DNA of 64,000 nucleotides, taken from positions 111,187,639 to 111,251,638 of the forward strand of contig CM035806.1 of the NCBI GenBank assembly GCA_020466095.1. The letters run 5' to 3'. The DNA comes from Chlorops oryzae (lineage: Eukaryota; Arthropoda; Insecta; Diptera; Chloropidae). A program made the position numbers and the translations under genes. The notes beneath the pieces were generated by a model. The model did not search any database. It saw nothing but the letters and a program-made list of their open reading frames with translations, and was not told where the DNA came from. The first letter of the stretch is position 1. The number at the start of each line of letters is the position of its first letter. Below are positions 24,051 through 34,756 of the stretch, piece by piece.

Positions 24051-24470
24051 CTAAATTACTTCTTTCAACCGCTTTGGCATTGATTTTATCAATTTTTTTG
24101 TAACATCAGAGCTAATAGCGTACCATTCTTTAAGGACGACCTCTTTCAGCTGCGTCTTTGGCGTGATAGAGTGTTTTCGAATCTTTTCCTTCAAATGATG
24201 CCATAAATGCTCTATAGGATTCAAATCCGGTGATTGTGGGGGTGTACGGAGCTGTTTTGGGCAATTAAAAAGCAACCAATGCTTAACTATATCAGATGTG
24301 TGCTTGGGGTCGTTGTCTTGTTGGAATTTGAAATTATTTTCTAGACCCCACCGTTCAGCACTTTTCTTTAATCGACGTTTTAAAATGTTCAAATAATCTA
24401 TTTTGTTTATAATAGATTCAATGAATTCGATTTCACCCACTCCTTCACTGGACATACACCCCCACATCAC
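24051..24470 (-). pseudogene. Tc1-like transposase C-terminal half
   Basis: 139 residues show MWGCMSSEGVGEIEF, the second catalytic aspartate in FKFQQDNDPKHTS and the catalytic glutamate in PPQSPDLNPIEHLW, which is the DDE half of Tc1 transposases. The frame starts at GTG in the middle of the domain. The upstream DNA (24510 onward) changes to unrelated AT-rich sequence, so the N-terminal DNA-binding half and first aspartate are missing. It belongs to the 23762-29415 element by position and strand. Confidence 0.8.
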
Positions 24471-24516
24471 ACCACCACCCCCATTCTGTATCGTTGGGTA
24501 TACAGAGAAAACAGTA

Positions 24517-25350
24517 CACTCAGAGAAAAACGTCCCATAACAATATTAAAAGTACGCCCATTGTTTTAATAGGAGGCTTTTCAATAGTATTTTATTATTA
24601 AAACAATAGTTTTCTAATGAAATCAATGGTAATCGGTTATAATACAATAGTTTTGAAATTATTATTATTAATAGGACACACATTATTAGTTTAATAAGAA
24701 ATACGATAGGTAATTTATAATTAATAACACGTACTATTAATTTCATAGTACGATACCATTAATTTTCAATGGGATCGATACCATTAGTTCAATGTGAGAA
24801 ACGATTAGTTTAATATTATTTGCATATTATTTCAATAACTTTGCTACTATTATTTGAAATAACATACACATTTTTAAAATAATCAGAAACAACTTTTAAT
24901 TTAATATGATTTATCCTTTTGATTTATGATTTCACGTTCCGCCATGTTTTTCGAATGGCGAAATTAGAATTATCCGTCTGCATCTGTTTTGTCTGTGAGA
25001 AAAAAATATTTTTGTAAAGAAAAATTTATTTAATTTCCATCGATGAGATGACCCTTGAAAAATGAAGAAGTACAAAGAACACTTTCACCATAAATCTAAG
25101 CTGGCATATGCTTTTGGGACATATGAATCGCAAAATATTTTTAAATGAAGTCGATATTTTGTTTATTATTCATTTCGTATTCATTTCATGCGACACACTT
25201 CATAGAAAATCTTTCTTTCCTTCTTGTATTGAAGTAATACGCAGAATTGAGTAAGATATTATGTTTTTATATCTGTCTCTCTCCCTTTTTGTCATTTCGT
25301 TTTACCTTCGTTTTCGTTTCGTTCTTTTCGTTGCATTCATATGCCCAATA
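24517..25350. other. AT-rich insertion, possible MITE end
   Basis: The junction begins ACACTCAGAGAAAAAC, a typical TIR start in fly MITEs, and continues with repeated ATTAAAACAATAG / ACCATTAAT text. A matching right end was not found, although 27040-27250 has similar AT-rich text. No gene is seen. Confidence 0.4.
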
Positions 25351-25352
25351 TA

Positions 25353-27000
25353 CACTAGCAATCATATGAATAGGTACACATTTTCTTTCTTAATTAATGT
25401 ATATTTTCTTAAAAATTAGACGCTGGCAACTCTAGTTTCTTAAGTTATTTTATGCAAAAGACTCTCTCCTTTGGATTCATGAAGAAGAGGATTGTCAAAA
25501 CTTGACAGTTATTCGCCTTTTCTAACATTTCCCCAAATGTACTCAAAAACGTGCTTCTGAAAAGGACTCAATAGAATAGGTACAAGGGATTTAAACTAAA
25601 AATTACAACTCAATTGCTTTATTTAAACAAAAATGTCATCCAGACAATATAAATTAATGCAAATCTGAATAGTTTTAATAATGAGTACTTCCTCCATGGT
25701 TCAAAATAACCCCATAAATCCTCTGAGGAATTGAATCATACAGCTGCCGTAAATAATCGAGTGTTATTTCGTTCCAAGCTTTCTTAATAGCCTCAATTAA
25801 TGATTTTTTGTCTTCGAATTGCCTTCCCGACTCGTAAACTTTTCTTACAAGCCAGCCCCAACGTTTTCGATGATATTTAAGTCAGGAGAGTACGGAGGCC
25901 ACTCCAGTAAAGGAACTTTTTGGGTGTTTATCCAACTTTTAACCAATCGAGCGGTGTGAATTGGTGCATTGTCATGTTGGTAAGTCCAAGAGAGTGGTCC
26001 AAAAATGCTAGAGAATTGTGGGAAAGCTTTCTCAAGCCCGCCAATGTAGGATTTCGCGTTCATTCTCGACGACAAAAATTGCAGCTCGCTTACTCCGTAA
26101 TAAGAGATTGCTCCCCACACCATAACTCCGCCCTCACATCTATGAAGTCGATTAAGGTAGTGCTCTTCTTTGCGTAGATCATGAAAATAAAAGCTGTAAC
26201 CATCGGGTCCTTCCAAATTGAACTTTTTTTCATCAGAAAAAGCAACGCGATGCCACTCACTTTTCCACGTCATATGACTTTGAGCAAAAAGCAGTCGTAT
26301 TTCTTTTCGTGATGGATTAAGTGGTGGTTTTTTCTTTATTTTTAGACGTTTCAGATTCTGAGCCCTACGAATAACGCGTCTAACAGTGCTTATACTGGCT
26401 TTGACTCCCGATTTTGCCCTGATTTTGTTCGCAGTGTCATGGGAATTTGATGCGTTCCTTATAATTAATCGCCTCTGAGCAGGTGAAATTGCATTCGCAA
26501 TGCGACCTTTCATATTACTTCCGTAGGTACTCTCATTACGTACAAAATTAGCTACAACGTTGTGACGTCTGCCTATTTTTGTAGCAATGGTGCGAAGAGA
26601 AAGGCCTTCATCTCGGTAAGCTTGAACTTTTCCTCTTTCTTCTGCATCTAATGCTTTTCCGCGACCCATTTTTCTATAGAAATTAACAAAATTATTTCAC
26701 TTTTACGAAAAAATGCAAAAACCATAATGTTACCTCTAAAATTTGCTAAAAAACGCAATTGTTATTGTTGTACCTATTCTATTGAGTCACTTTCAGAAGC
26801 ACGTTTTTGAGTACATTTGGGGAAATGTTAGAAAAGGCGAGTAACTGTCAAGTTTTGACATTCCTCTTCTTCATGTATTCAAAGGAGAGAGTTTTGTGCA
26901 TAAAATAACTTAAGAAACTAGAGTTGCCAGCGTATAATTTTTAAGAAAATATTCATTAATTAAGAAAGAAAAAGTGTACCTATTCATATGATTGCTAGTG
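25353..27000 (-). mobile_element. Tc1-like IR/DR transposon, nearly intact
   Basis: This 1648-bp element has inverted ends CACTAGCAATCATATGAATA and flanking TA (25351-25352, 27001-27002). The inverted repeats extend about 230 bp. Each holds an outer GAATAGGTACAC and an inner GAATAGGTACAA site, the IR/DR arrangement. One transposase gene fills the centre on the minus strand with a single frame break. Confidence 0.85.
25675..26669 (-). pseudogene. Tc1-like transposase, one frameshift near the C-terminus
   Basis: ATG at 26669 opens about 331 codons: helix-turn-helix (SLRTIATKIGRRHNVVANFV, 24-43), second DNA-binding region (SPAQRRLIIR to STVRRVIRR, 62-102), catalytic D146 (FSDEKKF), D233 (YQHDNAPIHTA) and E268 (SPDLNIIENV). 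The D-E distance is 34 residues, as in Tc1. A one-base deletion in a G/T run at about 25863 changes the frame two codons after the catalytic glutamate. The rest of the C-terminus (IPQRIYGVILNHGGSTHY) remains readable in the next frame to the stop at 25675. All catalytic residues are upstream of the break, so truncation rather than total loss is possible. Confidence 0.9.
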
Positions 27001-27002
27001 TA

Positions 27003-27445
27003 GTTCGAATATATAAATTCGAATTCGAATATATAAATTCGAATTCGAATTTTGAAGTTTAATAATGATATTCCATTATTGTATTATTAGGATCTTCGTA
27101 ATGATTTTCAATGTTGGTTTAATTTTGCGGTTTAATAGTATACCCTATTGATTTTTAATAAGACATGCTATAAAACTAAAACGGTAATGCTATTATAATA
27201 ATAGTGCAAATGTACTATTATAATAATTATTTCAAAAAAGGTTTATGATAAAAACTGTAACGAACTTGCTGTATGTTATACACGTACATATGTTCTGCTT
27301 TGTTCTTAGTTGAACACTGCCGAATAATGTCAATCACTAATCAGTTGTGTGCTAAATAGCGGGAAATGCCCTTTTTCCACTTCGTACGCAGACTTTTTAT
27401 TGCCTCATATTCTGTCTTTTTTTATAATTTGTAAAAAAAAAAATA
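27003..27445. other. Remainder of the host Tc1-like element and AT-rich DNA
   Basis: Short ATATATAAATTCGAATTCGA repeats lie at 27005-27055. From about 27370 the text (CCACTTCGTACGCAGAC, CCTCATATTCTGTC) is the mirror of 23905-24000, the inner part of the outer Tc1-like arm. Confidence 0.6.
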
Positions 27446-27780
27446 TTTTTCCATTGAAATTTTTTTTTTTTTTTTTTAAAACGTTTTATTATTTATTGTA
27501 TCACTCCTGTAAAGTAGGAGTCTAGCAATAAGTTTCAAAATCTTACGCCTAGTTTAACAAAACTACAGATCACAAAGCATTTCCTTAATTTCGAAAAGTT
27601 TATGAGTCGCAAGTTTTTATCAATAGCGGGCCTCAGGTAACGTTAACTAGGCTTAACTGATGTGTGAAGGAGCACGCGAAATATTTCCGGTGTTTTCCTC
27701 TAGGGTAAACGATTTAAGCAGCTAGGAGAGCTGATTTGTTACAACCGCATATATGCATACAGGAAGCGCGTAGCTGTTTT

Positions 27781-28081
27781 GACGTTGATTGCATGGAGAA
27801 ATGCATTGGGTGCTAGGAGCACCTGCCGAGATACCGATAAGCTAAAAGAGCTGTTTTGACGTTGGATTGCATGGATAAATGCATTGGGTACTAGGAGCAC
27901 CCACCGAGATACCGATAAGCTAAAAGAGCTGTTTTGACGTTGGATTGCATGGAGAAATGCATTGGGTACTAGGAGCACCCACCGAGATACCGATAAGCTA
28001 AAAGAGCTGTTTTGGCGTGGATTGCATGGAGAAATGCATTGGGTACTAGGAGCACCCACCGAGATACCGATCAGCTGTTTT
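27781..28081. repeat. 78-bp tandem repeat in the 3' region of the non-LTR element
   Basis: Four units start at about 27781, 27858, 27936 and 28014 (77-78 bp), each with TTGCATGGAGAAATGCATTG and CACCGAGATACCGAT. The length is a multiple of three, so a minus-strand frame runs through (SSFSLSVSRWVLLVPNAF repeated); I regard this as a by-product. Confidence 0.85.
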
Positions 28082-28124
28082 GACGGACGTGCATGGAATG
28101 CACCAAGAAACGCGTGTCGATCTG

Positions 28125-29255
28125 CTAGGGAAGCAGAGTTGATGGATGTGCATGGAAAGCTCCTGCTGTAGAAGAATGATTTGAAATCGCTGGTCGATCA
28201 TTCCTTTTTAATCTCGAAGAGTTCGATATGTTCGACAGTACACGCGCAAGTGGATTTACATGAGTTCGCAATTTATTAAAATACTTTTCTTTGATTTTGG
28301 TGAACTCAGCTTTGACCAGTTCAACGTTTAACTCTCTATGAATCCGTTCATTTGAGATAAACCAAGGAGCTCCCGTTATAGTCCTTAGTATTTTGGACTG
28401 CGCTCTTTGCAGGATTTCTATATTCGAAGCGCTTGCATTCCCGTACAATTGTAACCCGTACATCCATATTGGTTTTATAACTTGATTGTACAGGAGGATC
28501 TTATACTCAAGTTTTAGAGGAGAACGGCTATTTATTAACCAGTGCAGGCTTATGGCTTTAAGTTTCATTTGGGTTCTCTTGGCTTCAATATGCTTACGCC
28601 ATGTCAATCTTTTGTCCAAATGAATACCGAGATATGTGATATCTTCGCATTGTGGGATGCGTACGTTATTGAGAAAAATGTCCGGAGAAGCTTTTCTATT
28701 GAGCGTGAAAGTAATATGTTGGCATTTGATCTCATTTATTTTGATACGCCATTTAGAAAGCCAATTTTGTATTTTGTTGAGATGATCTTGCAGTGTAGAA
28801 GTTGCAACACTAATGTCCTTGTGCCGACTAAGGACCGCTGTGTCATCAGCAAATGTTGAAATCACGATTCGATCGTTATAAGGAATATCTGCTGTGTATA
28901 CTAGATAAAGAAAAGGCCCAACAACACTCCCTTGGGGTACTCCTGCATTGAGTTCAAAACTTTTTGTAATGTACGAGTTATGTTTTACTTGGAACGTTCT
29001 ATGTTTTAAATATGACTCAAAGATCGCGTGAAAATTAACGGGAAGTAGTTTTCTGATTTTGTACAACAATCCATCGTGCCAGACTTTGTCGAATGCTTGC
29101 TGCACATCTATGAATACTGCAGAGCAATACTCCCGATTTTCATAGGCAATCCTGATTTCGTTGGTAATTCGATTTACCTGTTCGATAGTACCGTGTTGTT
29201 TCCTAAACCCGAATTGATGTTTTGGAATTATATTCTGCTCTTGCAAATAATTTTT
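28125..29255 (-). pseudogene. Reverse transcriptase ORF, 5'-truncated, Jockey-like
   Basis: About 376 residues are open. Motifs in order: HQFGFRKQHGT (16-26), FIDVQQAFDKVWHDGL (51-66), GVPQGSVVGP (108-117), the catalytic FADD (138-141), TYLGIHLD and a C-terminal region with WMYGLQLYGNAS. The residues before about 4 come from the target-site copy, which by chance supplies an ATG in frame (29262-29264). The endonuclease and ORF1 are absent because of 5' truncation. The motif spelling fits the Jockey clade (jockey, Doc, F, BS); the exact family is not resolved. The catalytic residues are intact, but the enzyme would lack the N-terminal part of the reverse transcriptase fold. Confidence 0.85.
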
Positions 29256-29602
29256 TTTTTCCATTGAAATGGAAATTTTTTTGTTATGTAATAGTTGTTT
29301 AATACTTTGTTGAAGAAATAAAAATTTAGTTTAAAAAAAAAAACAAGAAAAAATGAATTATTTTTACAAAATCATTGCTTATGGGGCGCCGTACGCAGAC
29401 TATTTCTAGTGAGTGTATATGAAGACAACGTACACGCTAGGAATACGTAGAAACGATCACGGAAATAACAAAACAATCGGACATCTCCCCTCAACACATT
29501 GAGAAGTGTTTTTCATTTTGATTGTTTTTCGGCAGTCCACGCTTGTCTATATGCGCTTGTCTGTCAATTGCGTGATATGTGTAAATTTGTGTGTGCGAAA
29601 TA

Positions 29603-30868
29603 ACAGGTTGGCTGATAAGTCCCCGGTCTAACAAAGAAAAACACATTTTTTTGTCAAAATTCGTTTTTATTATTCAACATAGTTCCCTTCAAGAGCGATA
29701 CAACGATTATAACGACCTTCCAATTTTTTGATACCATTTTGGTAGTACTCCTTCGGTTTTGCCTCAAAATAGGCCTCAGTTTCGGCGATCACCTCTTCAT
29801 TGCAGCCAAATTTTTTCCCTGCGAGCATCCTTTTGAGGTCTGAGAACAAGAAAAAGTCGCTGGGGGCCAGATCTGGAGAATACTAATTCATGAATTTTTG
29901 CCATCGTTCTCAATGACTTGTGGCACGGTGCGTTGTCTTGGTGGAACAACACTTTTTTCTTCTTCATATGGGGCCGTTTTGAAGTGATTTCGACCTTCAA
30001 ACGCTCCAATAACGACATATAATAGTCACTGTTGATGGTTTTTCCCTTCTCAAGATAATCGATAAAAATTATTACATGCCCATCCCAAAAAACAGAGGCC
30101 ATTACTTTGCCAGCAGACTTTTGAGTCTTTCCACGCTTCGGAGACGGTTCACCGATCGCTGTCCACTCAGCCGACTGTCGATTGGACTCAGGAGTGTAGT
30201 AATAGAGCCATGTTTCATCCATTGTCACATATCGACGCAAAAACTCGGGTGTATTGCGAGTTAACAGCTGCAAACACCGCTCAGAATCATCAACACGTTG
30301 TTGTTTTTGGTCAAATGTGAGCTCGCGCGGCACCCATTTTGCACAGAGCTTTTTCATATCCAAATATTGATGAATGATATGACCAACACGTTCCTTTGAT
30401 ATCTTTAAGGCCTCTGCTATCTCGATCAACTTCATTTTACGGCCACTCAAAATCATTTTGTGAATTTTTTGATGTTTTCGTCGGTAACCACCTCTTTCGG
30501 GCGTCCATTGCGTTCACCGTTCTCCGTGCTCATTTCACCACGCTTGAATTTTGCATACCAATCAATTATTGTTGATTTTCCTGGGGCAGAGTCCGGAAAC
30601 TCATTATCAAGCCAAGTTTTTGCATCCACTGTATTTTTTCCCTTCAGAAAACAGTATTTTATCAAAACACGAAATTCCTTTTTTTCCATTTTTTTCACAA
30701 TAACAAAAGTTGCTTCACAAAAGACGCTCTATCTCACAAACTAATTGACTTACAGACGTCAAATTTTGACACGAATCATTTGAAGGTTGCCACTATATAA
30801 AAATAATATGCATTTAATACTAGCGACGCCATCTATGTGTCAGACCGGGGACTTATCAGCCAACCTGT
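29603..30868 (-). mobile_element. mariner, irritans/Himar1-like, copy 2
   Basis: This 1266-bp element has the same termini as copy 1 (ACAGGTTGGCTGATAAGTCC and mirror), with TA at 29601-29602 and 30869-30870. It differs from copy 1 at few sites by eye but carries a 26-bp deletion and its own frame breaks. Confidence 0.9.
29670..30689 (-). pseudogene. Himar1-like mariner transposase with a frameshift and a 26-bp deletion
   Basis: ATG is at 30689. The DNA-binding N-terminus and the first catalytic aspartate (TMDETW) and second (HQDNAPCH) are readable. The A-run in the ENIKK segment has six bases (about 30466-30471), one fewer than required, which ends the first frame after FTK. A 26-bp deletion after 29884 removes the HPPYSPDL region before the third catalytic aspartate, relative to copy 1. 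Unlike copy 1, the T-run near 30041 has its full length. Confidence 0.9.
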
Positions 30869-30870
30869 TA

Positions 30871-31907
30871 ATAGAGAGGAAACATATTTTCTAGCTACAA
30901 AAACGATTTTATGATCAGAGTCATTCTTTATCTCTCAATGTCACAAAACACATAAAAGTGACTGAAATACGTCGAAATTTGCTATGATTTTGCTATGAAA
31001 AGTAACAAAAAAAAAAAAAAATAAATAAATAAATAAATTCAATTTAATCAATTGTGTCAAACACTTCTATATTTTGAATGAGTTGACAGCAAAACCCGTT
31101 CTTGATCACAATCTTTTCAAGATAATCATCACAAGAATTCTTTGTCACAAATATAGTAGTAGTGCTAGGATAAATTTTTTCTGTTACAAAATTGGAGTCA
31201 CAACGAACAGAACAAAGAACCAAAATTGTTTCCCCTACTCCTTCTTTAAATATTATTATTTTCTGTTTCGAAAAAAATAGCGAGCATTTCGAAATCGAGC
31301 AATGAAGAATAATGATTTCTTCATCCATTCGAGGTTTTTGAGAGTAATCCTTAAACTTGTAAACGAAAAAAGTCCTGACTTTCGATTTGGCAAACACGAT
31401 GTAGATGAGTGAGCACATGGCTAAAAATCGAGAGTTCCGAGGTTCAAATCCCACAACAGGCGGAATTAAAAACGAGAAATGAACATTTAAAAAAAAATAT
31501 TTGAAATTGTGAACACGGAACTACTAAAAGATATTTGAAATTAAATAAATTCGAATATTTTTACTCGCGATAAGAAACATTACTCAATTTTTGCTCTCTC
31601 AGGGGATGAAAAATATTAATCTATTTTTGCTATTTCAGGAGCTAAATGTTATTCCTCCATTTGTGATTTTACAGGAAATAAAAAAGATTACTTACTTTGT
31701 GCTATAACTCTCTCTGCTCTCTATTTCGAGGTCAAAAGGAGTAATCCATTTGGAGCTCAAAAGAATTACTCGCCGGTAAAGGACATGCAATGCTAAAAAG
31801 GAGTACAAAACGCATGAAACTCGGAGATTTGTGGAGTAATCCATTGCTCCAAAATGAGCACTCCAAGATTAATCTTTGGATGGTACTATTTTTTACTGGG
31901 CTATTTT
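30871..31907. other. Repeat of unknown family containing a tRNA-like module (copy E1)
   Basis: From about 31260 to 31900 the text matches 39955-40735: ATCGAGCAATGAAG, the tRNA-like module, GGAGTAATCCATT, TCGCCGGTAAAGGACATGCA, AAAAAGGAGTACAAAA and a TTTTTACTGGG end. Motifs such as GGAGTAATCC occur in both orientations. Element ends are not certain. The left part, 30871-31260, shows nothing clear. Confidence 0.45.
31398..31463 (+). pseudogene. tRNA-like module, serine-type
   Basis: A-box-like GTAGATGAGTGAGCAC, an anticodon-arm-like GGCTAAAAATCGAGAG and a good B box (GGTTCAAATCCC) are followed by ACAACAGGCGG and an A-rich tail. The acceptor stem is not paired. A close relative is at 40281-40343. 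Confidence 0.5.
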
Positions 31908-33240
31908 TATACCCAGCGTAAGCGGGGTATATTAGTTTTGTGCAAATCTTGTAACAGGGAGAATTAAGCTCCGGAGATATAGAAAAATATATATAGAAAT
32001 GATCAGGATCAAAAACTGAATCGATTTAGACATGTCCGTCTGTCCGTCTGTCCGTCTGTCCGTCTGTCCGTCTGTCCGTCCGTCCGTCTGTCCGTCTGTC
32101 CGTCCGTCCGTGGTCGGATCTCCTCCGAAACGGCTGGACCAATCAAGTCGAAATTTGGCACACAGGTATATCGGGATCCGAGTATGATCCTAAGTAAAAA
32201 TGGGAGACATCCGCCCACTGCCACGCCCACAAATTAATTTATTGTGTTTTCAATAAAATGCTTGTAACTTGCGAACCACTCAACACATTCCATTGATATT
32301 TGGTGTACTGGTAAACTACGAAATGGGACATATCCTGGAAAAAAATGGACGCCGCCCTCCTCGAGCCACGCCCAGAAATAAGCCCAAAAATAAGGTCTTA
32401 TCGTAACTTCCGAAGTAAACGGCGTAGAAGCTTCAAATTCGCAGCATAGGTTCACCAAGGCGAATGAAAGGTGCAGGAAAAATTTTTTTGTGGCCCGCCC
32501 ACTGCCACGCCCACAAATGAAGTTTTTTCGTAACTTCCGAAGTAAAAGGCGTAGAAGCTTCGAATTCGCAACATAGGTTCACCAAGGCGAATGAAAGGTG
32601 TAGGAAAAAATTTTTTTGTGGCCCGCCCACTGCCACGCCCACAAATAAAGATTTTTCGTAACTTCCGAAGTAAAAGGCGTAGAAGCTTCGAATTCGCAAC
32701 ATAGGTTCACCAAGGCGAATGAAAGGTGTAGGAAAAAATTTTTTTTGGCCCGCCCACTGCCACGCCCACAAAAAAGATTTTTCGTAACTTCCGAAGTAAA
32801 AGGCGTAGAAGCTTCAAATTCGCAACATAGGTTCACCAAGGCGAATGAAAGGTGTAGGAAAAAATTTTTTTGTGGCCCGCCCACTGCCACGCCCACAAAT
32901 AAAGATTTTTCGTAACTTCCGAAGTAAAAGGCGTAGAAGCTTCGAATTCGCAACATAGGTTCACCAAGGCGAATGAAAGGTGTAGGAAAAAATTTTTTTT
33001 GGCCCGCCCACTGCCACGCCCACAAAAAAGATTTTTCGTAACTTCCGAAGTAAAAGGCGTAGAAGCTTCAAATTCGCAACATAGGTTCACCAAGGCGAAT
33101 GAAAGGTGTAGGGAAATAATTTATGTTGCCCTCCCACTGCCACGCCCACAAATAGAGAAGCAAAACATAGTGCGCTCATAATGTCGGGACGCTGGGTATT
33201 TCAAAGTCGGGCTTGACCGACTTTAGCTTTCTTACTTGTT
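31908..33240 (+). mobile_element. DINE-1-like family A element (copy A3), expanded
   Basis: The copy runs from TATACCCAGCGTAAGCGGGG to CTTTCTTACTTGTT with the AAAGTCGG/CCGACTTT hairpin. It is the longest A copy (1333 bp) because of six internal repeats and an extended GTCCGTCTGTCC run (32035-32110). The protein-like frames on its minus strand follow the repeats and are not genes. Confidence 0.9.
32440..33110 (+). repeat. 127-bp tandem repeats in DINE-A3 with a 254-bp two-unit period
   Basis: The phrase TTCACCAAGGCGAATG occurs at 32451, 32578, 32706, 32832, 32960 and 33086. Spacings alternate 127/128 and 126, and the paired units (TTCGAATTCGC then TTCAAATTCGC) repeat as a block, so a two-unit segment was duplicated. 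Confidence 0.85.
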
Positions 33241-33831
33241 TATCAAAGGAAATGAGCATAGAAATGATTTATGTTGCAGGTTTGTTTTTGTTTTCTGTTC
33301 TTTGTGAAACTCAGACTCAAGAAATGTTCTAGATGTCTTGTTAATAGCAAAACAATCAAATAAAAGTTTTATCACAATTTTCCTTGGACCGCGGACCGCT
33401 TAAAAACTTGAACTTTAATGCCTTAAATATGCAAAGCATAATACTTATAAATAAATAATAATTAAAACGTTATTTACAGTTGCGATCAAAATAATAGTAG
33501 TGCTACTATTTAATATTTGTTAGCTGTAGTATTTTGTTTGTTTGTCATCTTTTCAATTCTTTTTTAGCCTCATTTCGTTAAGCATAAAGAGAACTACGAT
33601 AAATGTACCGTTTTGTTTCTATACCTTTTGTTGTTGTTCTTGTAATTTGCCATTCGTGGAATTTGTTGACTTTTGCATCGATCAAAATAGTAGTAGTGCA
33701 GTGAAGACGTTTCGAAATATTTATATTCCGATATTTGTTTTTGAAAAAAGGGTTAAAATAAGGTAAAATTATTTATTTTGTACTGAAATGTCTGATTTAA
33801 AAAAAAAATTTTTTTTAGGTTTTGTTCTACA

Positions 33832-34756
33832 ATGGGTCGAGGCAGGCATTGCTCTATTGAGAAGCGGAATCTGATAAAAAAAATTAATTTCAGAAGGTAA
33901 AACATATTTGGAGGTGCAAAATATCGTCGGTTGCTCACCGACAATGGTTCGAAATGCAATAAAGTTCAAAGCGCTTCCCGAAACACGTGGTCGACGTTCG
34001 GTAATGACGCAAAAATTGGTGAAGCGAATCGTAAGGTATGCTAAACAGAAACCTTTTGCATCTGCTAAAGTCATAAAGGATGAACTGAATGTGGAGGCAA
34101 GCATCCAAACTATTCGTAGGTGCTTGCGTGCGTATAACTTGTTTGCTCGCAGCCCGAGAAAAGTGCCATTGCTAACGAAAAACCACATAAAAAAAGACTG
34201 AAGTTTGCAAAGGAGCACTTAAATTGGCCAGTTGAGAAATGGCGCAATATTTTATGGTCTGATGAATCAAAAATTGTTCTTTATGGTGGAAAAGGGTCTC
34301 GCCAATATGTCCGTCGACCACCTAATTCTGAGTACAACCCAAAGTTTACCACAAGAACTGTTAAACATGGCGGATCGAATATCATGATTTGGGCAAGCTT
34401 TTCTTATAATGGAGTGGGACCAATTTATTGGATAAAAGGCACTGATTTGGTGCTTCCAGCAGGACAACGATCCTAAACATACAAGCAAAGTAGCAAAGGA
34501 ATGGTTCGAGAACAACAATATTAATGTTATGGACTGGCCCCCACAATCCCCAGATCTAAATCCGATCCAAAATTTATGGTGCGATGTAAAGAAGGCAGTT
34601 TCTGATTGTAAACCAGTCAATAACACGGAACTTTGGGAAGCTGTGAAGCAGGCTTGGGGCTCCATACCTGTGAAAAGATGCCAGAAGTTAGTCGACTCGA
34701 TGCATCGACGCTGTGCTGCTGTTATAAGGAACAAGGGACATGCAACCAAATACTAA
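33832..34756 (+). pseudogene. Tc1-like transposase with frameshifts and internal deletion
   Basis: It starts ATG-GGT at 33832 (MGRGRHCSIEKRNLI), then changes frame near 33898 to VQNIVGCSPTMVRNAIKF (helix-turn-helix), ASIQTIRRCLRAYNL, and again near 34198 to the catalytic domain: WSDESKIVLYG (first aspartate), FQQDNDPKHTSKVA (second) and SPDLNPIQNLW. In the last motif the family's catalytic glutamate position reads glutamine (PIQNLW instead of PIENLW). A segment between about 34437 and 34455 is missing. Together these changes mean it cannot be an active enzyme. Confidence 0.85.

Larger units (their letters stand above)
27461..29255 (-). mobile_element. 5'-truncated Jockey-type non-LTR retrotransposon
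   Basis: The insertion is bounded by a perfect 15-bp duplication, TTTTTCCATTGAAAT, at 27446-27460 and 29256-29270. The poly(A) tail appears as a T-run at 27461-27477, so transcription was on the minus strand. The 5' end is cut inside the reverse transcriptase region. This is the signature of target-primed reverse transcription with 5' truncation. Confidence 0.9.
23762..29415. mobile_element. Tc1-like IR/DR element with CACTCACTGG ends, multiply interrupted
   Basis: The ends CACTCACTGGAAA and the mirror CTAGTGAGTG are flanked by TA (23760-23761, 29416-29417). The right arm of the surrounding structure at about 41085 keeps the uninserted site (mirror reads AACGTTCTATATGAAG). Each end has an outer and an inner copy of AAAAAGNNTGCGTACG (23772 and 23970 on the left; mirrored near 27385 and 29390), the IR/DR layout of many Tc1-like elements. 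A Tc1-like C-terminal fragment lies inside. A second Tc1-like element and a non-LTR element are nested in it. Confidence 0.75.

Noticed and set aside
32009..33093. Several minus-strand frames with repeated AWQWAG and LCCEFEASTPFTS text
   Set aside because: They are translations of the 127-bp DINE-A repeats, which recur at 18200-18454 and 58626-59582; the periodic similarity is from DNA repeats, not a protein family.
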